NCBI GenBank assembly: GCA_020343715.1
Contig: CP070808.1
Location: 317,955 to 322,998 of the forward strand
Length of the DNA: 5,044 nt
Origin: Thermoplasmata archaeon
GTDB lineage: Archaea; Thermoplasmatota; DTKX01; GCA-020343715
Direction of reading: 5' to 3'
Shown here: positions 1 to 5,044 of the stretch, in pieces
Position numbering within the stretch: the stretch's first letter is position 1
Layout of the letters: each line of letters opens with the position of its first letter
Translations under genes and position numbers: made by a program
Notes under the pieces: model-generated
The model's input: only the letters and a program-made list of their open reading frames with translations
The model's database searches: none
What the model was told of the DNA's origin: nothing

Positions 1-2
1 GG

Positions 3-1280
3 GCCACCGTCATCGAGGCCAAGGAGAAGGACCTGGAGCTGAAGAAGCGCAAGATTCTCAGCCAGATCAAGAAGCTGAAGGAGGAGAAGGAGAAGGCCGC
101 CTCCGCCGAGAGGGAGGCCCTGGACGAGCGCATGTCCCAGCTGCCCGACCTCCAGCAGCAGATCATGGAGAAGAACGAGACCATCCGCGACTACCGGCTG
201 CAGATCGACCAGCTGTCCGCCGATCTCAACAAGATCAAGAAGGCCGTGGACTACAAGGACGACGAGTTCGACCGGCGCAAGCAGGAGCTGGAGTACAAGG
301 AGAAGCTCCTGGAGAAGGAGACCGCTGCCCTCAAGGAGGCCAAGCTATCGGCCGGCGGCTCCACCGAGGTTCTGGCCGCCAAGAAGGAGGTGGAGCGCCT
401 CGAGAAGCTCATCGCCGAGAAGGAGAACGAGCTCAAGACCAAGGAGACCTTCCTGGCGAACAAGGAGAGGGAGCTGCAGATCAAGGAGCAGGCGGTCATC
501 GCCGACAACCTGGAGACCTCCGCCAAGGAGCGGGACGCCGAGATGCAGGCCGAGAAGGCCAAGACGGGCTCGACCCGCCTGGACGACCTGCTGTTCGGCG
601 GCATACCCCTGGGTGGGAACGTGCTTCTGACCGGTCCCCCGTTCATCGGGAAGGAGGTGCTGACCGAGACCTTCGTCGTCGAGGGCATCACCAAGGGGGT
701 GCCCGCGGTCCTCATCCTCTCCGACGTGTCACCCTCGGAGATGCGGGAGGCCCTGGCCACCCACGTGCCCTCGGTGGAGGAGTACGAGCGCCTCGGCATG
801 ATCAAGTACATCGACGCCTACAGCATCCCCATGGGGGTCGAGCAGGAGGAGGACAACGAGAACGTCATATACATCTCGGAGCCCACCGCCTACGCCGACA
901 TAATCGCCGCCATGGACAAGTTCACCAAGAAGCTGAAGAAGCAGCACCAGTACTTCCGCGTCGTCGTCGCATCCATCTCCACCTTCATCACCTATTCGGA
1001 CGTGAAGGCCACTTACGGCTTCTTGCAGAACCTGACCGGCCGCCTCAAGCGGGCCCACGCGGTATCGCTGTTCCCCATTGACGAGGGCATGCACGCCCAC
1101 ACCGACATCCAGATGCTTGGCCACGCCATGGACGGCAGCTTCCAGTTCAAGGCAGAGAACCTGAAGACGTACATCGCAATCCAGGGCGTGTGCGACACCC
1201 AGAGCCGGGACTGGATCCAGTACCAGTATACCAAGAAGGGCCTGAACATCGGGTCGTTCACCCTGTCCCACATCCGTTGA
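3..1280 (+). CDS. Coiled-coil protein with C-terminal KaiC/RAD55-like ATPase domain (5' partial)
   Basis: The reading frame is open to the left edge, so this is the last 425 residues of a longer protein. The ATG at 132 is internal, because the same K/E-rich coiled coil runs on before it. Visible residues 1 to about 185 are almost pure charged helix (repeats such as KEKLLEKE and KKEVERLEKL), predicted as a long coiled coil. A RecA/KaiC-type domain follows, opening with TGSTRLDDLLFGGIPLGG, the usual family entry to the P-loop. The P-loop reads GPPFIGKE (residues 211-218, bases 633-656). It keeps the Gly and Lys but has Glu where Thr/Ser normally binds magnesium. The Walker B strand reads RVVVASIST, with Ala where Asp is expected. 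The C-terminus (YTKKGLNIGSFTLSHIR) matches the way such archaeal domains usually end. No signal peptide or membrane segment is visible. Family placement is fairly sure. The role is unknown; a sensory or scaffolding function with weak or no ATPase activity is an inference. Convergent with the next gene. Confidence 0.85.
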   Translation, partial: ATVIEAKEKDLELKKRKILSQIKKLKEEKEKAASAEREALDERMSQLPDLQQQIMEKNETIRDYRLQIDQLSADLNKIKKAVDYKDDEFDRRKQELEYKEKLLEKETAALKEAKLSAGGSTEVLAAKKEVERLEKLIAEKENELKTKETFLANKERELQIKEQAVIADNLETSAKERDAEMQAEKAKTGSTRLDDLLFGGIPLGGNVLLTGPPFIGKEVLTETFVVEGITKGVPAVLILSDVSPSEMREALATHVPSVEEYERLGMIKYIDAYSIPMGVEQEEDNENVIYISEPTAYADIIAAMDKFTKKLKKQHQYFRVVVASISTFITYSDVKATYGFLQNLTGRLKRAHAVSLFPIDEGMHAHTDIQMLGHAMDGSFQFKAENLKTYIAIQGVCDTQSRDWIQYQYTKKGLNIGSFTLSHIR

Positions 1281-1334
1281 TGGGACTGTTCACTAATAGG
1301 CAAATTGACACAGCCTCGGCTCCATCGCGGGGGC
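1281..1334. other. Convergent intergenic gap
   Basis: These 54 bases separate the stop of the KaiC-like gene from the stop of the small membrane protein gene, which faces it. The stretch is more AT-rich than its surroundings in the middle (ACTAATAGGCAAATTGACA). I see no T-run of five or more on either strand and no stem longer than about four pairs, so no terminator can be named. Transcripts from both sides may overlap here. Confidence 0.5.
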
Positions 1335-1604
1335 TCAGAAGTCGGATTCGTCGAGGGCGTACATCAGGTTGTACCTGATCTTCTCCAGAAACTCCTTGGG
1401 TACGGGCTCCTGCCCCTTCGCCCTGCGGATCTCGTTGACCTTCTCGGCGAAGGCGTCCAGGTCCCGGTGTCGCAGGAGCTGTATCTCCTCCCGCGAGAGG
1501 ATGTCCTCCAGCTCCTCCTCCAGCTCCTGGGCCCGCTTACTCTCCCGCTGGCCCTTCACGACCGCCCATACGATCACGCCAGCCCCAGCCACGGCAACGG
1601 CCAA
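1335..1604 (-). CDS. Small membrane-anchored protein of unknown function (start uncertain)
   Basis: I do not recognise the family. The first legal in-frame start is TTG at 1604, giving 89 residues. Residues 1-16 are hydrophobic (LAVAVAGAGVIVWAVV), followed by a basic flank (KGQRESKR), a short acidic helix (ELEEELEDI) and a charged soluble tail ending ALDESDF. The TTG has no ribosome-binding site and cuts the hydrophobic helix short. The same frame continues upstream without stops to the purL stop (1667-1665) and would add DPNFWIAIAI, completing a normal membrane span of about 24 residues. The true N-terminus is therefore probably upstream. The likely intended start is ATG 1668, which overlaps the purL stop as ATGA but lies one base out of frame. 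Topology is probably one helix with the charged tail in the cytoplasm, by the positive-inside rule. Co-transcription with purL is likely, but nothing in the protein suggests a purine enzyme. Confidence 0.6.
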   Translation of the reverse strand: MAVAVAGAGVIVWAVVKGQRESKRAQELEEELEDILSREEIQLLRHRDLDAFAEKVNEIRRAKGQEPVPKEFLEKIRYNLMYALDESDF

Positions 1605-1664
1605 GATGGCGATGGCGATCCAGAAGTTCGGGTCCGTCAGGTCAACCAGGTCATCACCCCACCA

Positions 1665-4040
1665 TCATCCCATGAGCTCCCAGAAGGTGCCGTTCCACGC
1701 CGCCTCCAGGTCGGCGACCGGGACGTTCACCAGGACCTTGCTCCCCCACGTTATGCGCAACATCGGCGTCGGGGTCGCCTTCGGCCTGCCCCTGATCCCG
1801 GACGGCCTGGCCGCCACCTTGCCCAATGGCGTTAGCGTCACACCGTAGCCCTTGAAGAGCTTCTCGACGCTCTTGGCCCTCCCGGGGGTCACCTCGATCA
1901 CCCACCGGGTGTTGGACTCGGAGAAAAGATGGGCCACGGGCCGGAGCTTGCCCAGGGCGGCGATGTCCACCTCCGCCCCCAGCTGGCCCCCTATGCACAT
2001 CTCCGCAAGGGCCACCGCCAGGCCCCCGTCGGACACGTCGTGGCACGACTTGAGCATCCCCTTGCTGGCGGCCTTCAGGATCGCCTCCATCGAGGAGGAG
2101 AGCTCCTGGAGGACGACCCCGGGCGCTGAGTTGTGAGGCGCGTCGTGCCTGGCATAGAGGGCGGACCCGGCCATCTGGTCCCTGGTCTTGCCGACCATGT
2201 ACAACCGGTTGGCGTTCTTCTTCAGGTCCGAGGTTACGGCCTTGGATGCGTCGGCCATAAGGCCCGCGCCCATCATGGACGCGGTGGGCGGCACGTAGCT
2301 CTCCGCCGTCTCGTTGTAGAAGCTCACGTTGCCCGATGGAGCCGGCAGGTTCAGGTGCCGGAGCGCCTCGCCCATGCCACGGAGCGTCTCGACGAACTCG
2401 CCAAGCCGCTCCTCCACCTCGGGGTTGCCGAAGTTGAGGCAGTTGGTCATCGAGTGGGGTCGCGCCCCCACGGCCACCAGGTTGCGGCACATCTCGTCCA
2501 CGATCGAGAGGCCCCCCCGGTGGGGGTCCACGGAGGTCAGCCTCGGGTTGAAGGCGGTGCTGATGGCGATGCCCTGGGACGAGCCCTCGATGGGGGCCAG
2601 GACGCATGCGTCCTGGGGGCCCGCGTGGCCCACGGTGCCGGCCAGGGGCGGCACCACTGTGGCGCCCCGGACCTGGTGGTCGTACTGGCGGATTACGTAC
2701 TCCCGGTTGCACAGGTTGATGTCTCCCAGAAGGCCCAACAGCTCCTCCCCGTAGTCCATGGCCCGGGGCAGCTTGCCCTGGGGCTCATGCTTCTCGACGC
2801 CCTCCACCTTGTAGGGGCGGCAGTACTCGGGGCCCTTGGTGTAGAAGTTCAGGTCCATGTCGACGATGGGGACCCCGTGGTAGTACACCTTCGCCCGCTG
2901 CTCCCTGATGGTGTGGCCCAGCACGGTGGCCTCCACGTCCCACAGGTCGAAGACGGCGAGCACCTCCTCCACGTCCTCGGGGTCCACGGCGAGCATCATC
3001 CTCTCTTGGGACTCGGAAACCCATATCTCCCAGGGCTCGAGGCCCTCCTCCTTGGTGGGGACCCGCCCGATGTCCACGGTCACACCGTAGCCGGCGGCGT
3101 GGGCGATCTCGCCGCACACGCACGAAAGGCCTCCACCACCCAGGTCCTTCATCCCCCGCAGGAGGCCCCTTTGGTTGACCTCGAGGCAGGCGTGGATGAG
3201 GGGCTCCTTGGTGATGGGGTCGCCCAGCTGCACGGCACCCCGGTCCTCCTCCTCGGACTTCTCGGTGAGCACGGTGGAGGCGAAGGTCACGCCATGTATG
3301 CCGTCACGGCCCGTCTTCCCTCCCACCAGGATGAGCACGTCGCCCGGGCCCTTGACTGCGCTGAGGGTCACCTCGTCCCGGCGCACGACGCCCAGACATC
3401 CCACGTTCACGATGCAGTTGCCCACGTAGCCCGGGTCGAAGTACAGGCCACCGGACACCGTCGGGATTCCGATGCGGTTGCCGTAGTCGCGGATGCCCGC
3501 CACGACGCCCTGCATCAGGTACTTGGGGTGCTTGACGCCCACGGGAAGGTCCCGGTGTCGCATCTCCAGGGGGCCGAAGTACAGGGGGTCGACCAAGGCC
3601 ACGGGCTGGGCACCCATGCACAGCACGTCGCGGATGATGCCGCCGATTCCCGTGGCGGCACCGCCGTAGGGCTCGATGGCGCTGGGGTGGTTGTGGCTCT
3701 CGATGCGCAGTGCATATGCCCACTCGTCGTCGATGGCCATCACGCCCGCGTCGTCCCGGGCGATGACGTCATCGTTGTCCACCATCAGGATGTGCTCCTT
3801 GAGGTAGTACAGCGACGACTTGTAGCAGCAGTGCTCGGACCATGCCTGCCCCAGGGCCTGCATCTCCACGTCGGTGGGGTTGCGCCCCTCGCCCCGGAAG
3901 TGCTCTTGGATGCGGGTCATCTCCTCCACGGAAAGGCCCAGGGCCAGTTCCTTGCTGATGACCTCCAGGTCGTGAGGATGGGACTCCCTGAGGTTGATGT
4001 CCAGGAGGGGAAAGCCGCATTGACGTTCGTTGAAGTACAT
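1665..4040 (-). CDS. purL: Phosphoribosylformylglycinamidine synthase subunit PurL
   Basis: Catalytic subunit of FGAM synthase (fourth step of purine synthesis, cytoplasmic). It uses ATP and ammonia passed from the PurQ glutaminase to convert FGAR to FGAM. From ATG 4040 it has 791 residues, close to the usual length for small-type PurL. Family signatures occur in order: QAWSEHCCYKSS (66-76, His70), ESHNHPSAIEPYGGAATGIGG (114-134, His116 and His118), KDLGGGGLS (298-306), SESQERM (342-348), RQYDHQV (451-457), NCLNFGNPE (533-541) and CHDVSDGGLAVALAEM (666-681). Both halves of the duplicated AIRS-like fold are present, without frameshift or gap. It follows purS by 17 bases. GTG 4061 is an alternative start that overlaps the purS stop as GTGA and adds seven residues (VSRGRWK). 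ATG 4040 is preferred because it needs no rare start and already leaves about 35 residues before the conserved helix. The frame also stays open to about 4115 inside purS, but that is not a credible start. Confidence 0.97.
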   Translation of the reverse strand: MYFNERQCGFPLLDINLRESHPHDLEVISKELALGLSVEEMTRIQEHFRGEGRNPTDVEMQALGQAWSEHCCYKSSLYYLKEHILMVDNDDVIARDDAGVMAIDDEWAYALRIESHNHPSAIEPYGGAATGIGGIIRDVLCMGAQPVALVDPLYFGPLEMRHRDLPVGVKHPKYLMQGVVAGIRDYGNRIGIPTVSGGLYFDPGYVGNCIVNVGCLGVVRRDEVTLSAVKGPGDVLILVGGKTGRDGIHGVTFASTVLTEKSEEEDRGAVQLGDPITKEPLIHACLEVNQRGLLRGMKDLGGGGLSCVCGEIAHAAGYGVTVDIGRVPTKEEGLEPWEIWVSESQERMMLAVDPEDVEEVLAVFDLWDVEATVLGHTIREQRAKVYYHGVPIVDMDLNFYTKGPEYCRPYKVEGVEKHEPQGKLPRAMDYGEELLGLLGDINLCNREYVIRQYDHQVRGATVVPPLAGTVGHAGPQDACVLAPIEGSSQGIAISTAFNPRLTSVDPHRGGLSIVDEMCRNLVAVGARPHSMTNCLNFGNPEVEERLGEFVETLRGMGEALRHLNLPAPSGNVSFYNETAESYVPPTASMMGAGLMADASKAVTSDLKKNANRLYMVGKTRDQMAGSALYARHDAPHNSAPGVVLQELSSSMEAILKAASKGMLKSCHDVSDGGLAVALAEMCIGGQLGAEVDIAALGKLRPVAHLFSESNTRWVIEVTPGRAKSVEKLFKGYGVTLTPLGKVAARPSGIRGRPKATPTPMLRITWGSKVLVNVPVADLEAAWNGTFWELMG
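1677..1681 (-). promoter_or_regulatory. Ribosome-binding site within the purL 3' end
   Basis: On the - strand, GGGAG is followed by eight bases and then the ATG at 1668-1666, which shares bases with the purL stop codon. Spacing and sequence fit a Shine-Dalgarno site for the small downstream gene. This supports initiation at ATG 1668 rather than at TTG 1604, which has no such site. The frame from this ATG meets a TGA after four codons (MMVG), which is the puzzle described in the findings. Confidence 0.5.
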
Positions 4041-4057
4041 CTTCCACCGACCCCGGC

Positions 4058-4300
4058 TCACAGGATCCTGACTGAGTAGTTGTGAATGACTGGGTTCGCC
4101 AACAGCCGCTCGCACATGGACTCCAGCGTCTCCATCGCCCGCGCATGGTTCGGCTCGTCCAGCGAGATGTGGTACACCTTCACCGTGCTGACCGACCCGA
4201 TGCCCTCGAACCCCAGCAGGTTGAGCGTCTTCTCGACGTTCTTCCCCTCTGGGTCCGCGACTCCCTTCTTGAGCTCTACCCTTACCTCTGCTTCGACCAC
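4058..4300 (-). CDS. purS: Phosphoribosylformylglycinamidine synthase subunit PurS
   Basis: Small structural subunit that joins PurL and PurQ and helps carry ammonia between their active sites. From GTG 4300 it has 80 residues, the normal PurS length. The fold is visible as a first strand EAEVRVELKKGV (3-14), the hallmark DPEGKNVEKTLNLLGF (16-31), a second strand VKVYHISL (40-47) and the conserved C-terminal helix and strand MCERLLANPVIHNYSVRI (62-79). GTG 4300 is chosen because the first residues align with the usual start of the family and GGAGTGAT lies at a good distance upstream. The frame is open further back to ATG 4396, which overlaps the thiC stop as ATGA. That would add 32 residues rich in Arg, Pro and Tyr that do not resemble PurS. 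The gene is directly followed by purL, as expected for subunits of one complex. Confidence 0.95.
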   Translation of the reverse strand: MVEAEVRVELKKGVADPEGKNVEKTLNLLGFEGIGSVSTVKVYHISLDEPNHARAMETLESMCERLLANPVIHNYSVRIL

Positions 4301-4307
4301 GGAATCA

Positions 4308-4311
4308 CTCC
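4308..4311 (-). promoter_or_regulatory. Ribosome-binding site of purS
   Basis: On the - strand, GGAG (continuing as GGAGTGAT, close to the full anti-16S complement) lies seven bases before GTG 4300. It decides the choice of GTG 4300 as the purS start over the upstream ATG 4396. Confidence 0.6.
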
Positions 4312-4357
4312 ACTGGATGGGCCCTAGGCTCCCTTGGTCACGGTAATGTGGAGGGCG

Positions 4358-4364
4358 ATAATAA
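4358..4364 (-). promoter_or_regulatory. Possible TATA box for purS-purL
   Basis: On the - strand, GGCTTATTATCG is the only clearly AT-rich run between thiC and purS in an otherwise GC-rich stretch. The core TTATTAT sits about 58-64 bases before GTG 4300. With archaeal spacing of about 25 bases, transcription would begin near 4336 and leave a leader of roughly 35 bases carrying the purS ribosome-binding site. No clear BRE element is seen and the box is not a perfect match to TTTATATA, so this is tentative. If real, purS and purL can be transcribed independently of thiC. Confidence 0.3.
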
Positions 4365-4392
4365 GCCTGTCGCGTCGACGGCCGCCGGATGG

Positions 4393-5044
4393 TCATTCCG
4401 ACCGCTTCTCGACGGCGTCCTCGACCATGCGCATGGCGCAAAGGTCGCCGCACATGGAGCAGGCGTCCACATCCTCGGGGTTGCACCGCTCGCGCAGCTC
4501 CCGGGCCCTCTCGGGGTCGAGGGCCAGTTGGAACATCCTGTCCCAGTCCAGGGCCTTCCTGGCCTCGGCCATGGCGTGGTCCCGGTCCACGTCGATTCCC
4601 CGGGCGATGTCGGCTGCGTGGGCTGCGATGAGGCTGGCGATGACCCCCTCCCTCACGTCGTCCTCCCCGGGGAGTCCGATGTGCTCGGTGGGGGTGACGT
4701 AGCACAGGTAGTCGGCGCCCGCCCACGCGGCGAGGGTCCCGCCGATGGCTCCGGTGATGTGGTCGTAACCGGGGGCCAGGTCGGTGACTATGGGACCCAG
4801 GACGTAGAAGGGGGCACCCTTGCATGCGGCCTTCTGCAGGCGCACGTTGGCCTCGATCTCGTGTATGGGGATGTGACCGGGGCCCTCTACCATGACCTGC
4901 ACGCCCGCCTCGCGGGACCGCTCCACCAGCTCTCCCAGGATGAGGGTCTCTTGCACCTGCGCCCTGTCGGTGGCATCCGCCAGGCTCCCGGGCCGAAGGC
5001 CGTCTCCCAGGCTCAGCGTGAGGTCGTGCTCGTGGGCGATGTCG
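4393..5044 (-). CDS. thiC: Phosphomethylpyrimidine synthase ThiC (5' partial)
   Basis: Radical-SAM enzyme that rearranges aminoimidazole ribotide (AIR) to HMP-P, the pyrimidine precursor of thiamine. The window holds the last 216 residues, about half of a short-type ThiC; the start lies past the right edge. Signatures occur in order: [19 protein letters not shown] (visible residues 11-29), [11 protein letters not shown] (50-60), APFYVLGP (77-84), [10 protein letters not shown] (87-96), [13 protein letters not shown] (113-125), [10 protein letters not shown] (140-149) and the C-terminal cluster motif [10 protein letters not shown] (195-204). The three Cys (195, 198, 202) ligate the [4Fe-4S] cluster that binds SAM. 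Their CX2CX3C spacing is one residue shorter than the CX2CX4C of long bacterial ThiC such as E. coli and, from memory, is usual in the short archaeal/anaerobe form. The frame is intact. ThiC uses AIR, which is made two steps downstream of FGAR by the PurSL products' pathway, so its position beside purSL is metabolically sensible. Any TPP riboswitch would lie upstream, outside the window. Confidence 0.97.
   Translation of the reverse strand, partial: DIAHEHDLTLSLGDGLRPGSLADATDRAQVQETLILGELVERSREAGVQVMVEGPGHIPIHEIEANVRLQKAACKGAPFYVLGPIVTDLAPGYDHITGAIGGTLAAWAGADYLCYVTPTEHIGLPGEDDVREGVIASLIAAHAADIARGIDVDRDHAMAEARKALDWDRMFQLALDPERARELRERCNPEDVDACSMCGDLCAMRMVEDAVEKRSE

Noticed and set aside
251..1271. 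Two - strand frames (186 and 180 codons) opposite the KaiC-like gene
   Set aside because: The + strand frame has a clear coiled coil and a RecA-type domain. The antisense products are Ser/Arg-rich or Val/Gly/Leu-rich and resemble no family.
1312..1321. AGCC-TC-GGCT inverted repeat in the convergent gap
   Set aside because: The two-base loop is too small to form a hairpin and no T-run follows on either strand.
1654..2712. A 352-codon - strand frame inside purL
   Set aside because: Same strand, shifted frame of purL. The Arg/Pro/Gly-rich product is a typical compositional shadow.
2133..4079. A 648-codon open frame on the + strand opposite purL
   Set aside because: It lies entirely antisense to a clearly functional purL. 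Its product is His/Val/Gly/Leu-rich with no recognisable domain, as expected from strong G/C third-position bias.
4391..4403. Small inverted repeat GGTC-ATTCC-GACC around the thiC stop
   Set aside because: It has only four base pairs and no following T-run. Such stems are expected by chance in GC-rich DNA, so no terminator is called.
4443..4467. Shortened Fe-S motif CX2CX3C in ThiC as an anomaly
   Set aside because: It differs from the CX2CX4C of long bacterial ThiC. To my knowledge the shorter spacing is usual in the compact archaeal/anaerobe form, and the rest of the protein is intact.
4058..4825. A 255-codon frame joining purS to an upstream stretch within thiC
   Set aside because: Only the last 80 codons encode PurS. 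The part overlapping thiC is Arg/Pro/His/Gly-rich shadow sequence, so this is not a PurS fusion.

Overview
The window looks archaeal, most likely a GC-rich euryarchaeon of the Thermoplasmata/methanogen kind. This is an inference. It rests on split PurS and PurL proteins, a short-type ThiC with a compact C-terminal Fe-S motif, a coiled-coil protein with a KaiC/RAD55-like domain, and Shine-Dalgarno-like sites such as GGAGTGAT before GTG starts. No rRNA, tRNA, CRISPR array, insertion sequence or phage gene was seen. Strong G/C preference at third codon positions creates many long false open frames opposite and beside the real genes.

Layout. On the + strand, positions 3-1280 hold the 3' part of a gene whose start lies off the left edge. 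It encodes a very charged coiled coil followed by a RecA/KaiC-type domain with an eroded nucleotide-binding site. A 54-base gap (1281-1334) separates it from a convergent set of four genes on the - strand. In transcription order these are thiC (truncated by the right edge, ending at 4393), purS (4300-4058), purL (4040-1665) and a small one-helix membrane protein of unknown function (about 1604-1335, probably starting further upstream).

How the genes fit together. PurS and PurL are two of the three subunits of FGAM synthase, which converts FGAR to FGAM. PurM then converts FGAM to AIR. AIR feeds purine synthesis and is also the substrate from which ThiC makes the HMP-P pyrimidine of thiamine. 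The cluster therefore sits around the purine/thiamine branch point. The glutaminase subunit gene, purQ, is not in the window.

Points of most interest are the degenerate KaiC-like domain on a long coiled coil, and the start of the small membrane protein gene. There, an ATG with a good ribosome-binding site overlaps the purL stop but is one base out of frame with the body of the gene. A further question is whether purS begins at GTG 4300 or at ATG 4396, which overlaps the thiC stop. I found no convincing evidence of a wholly new multi-gene system.
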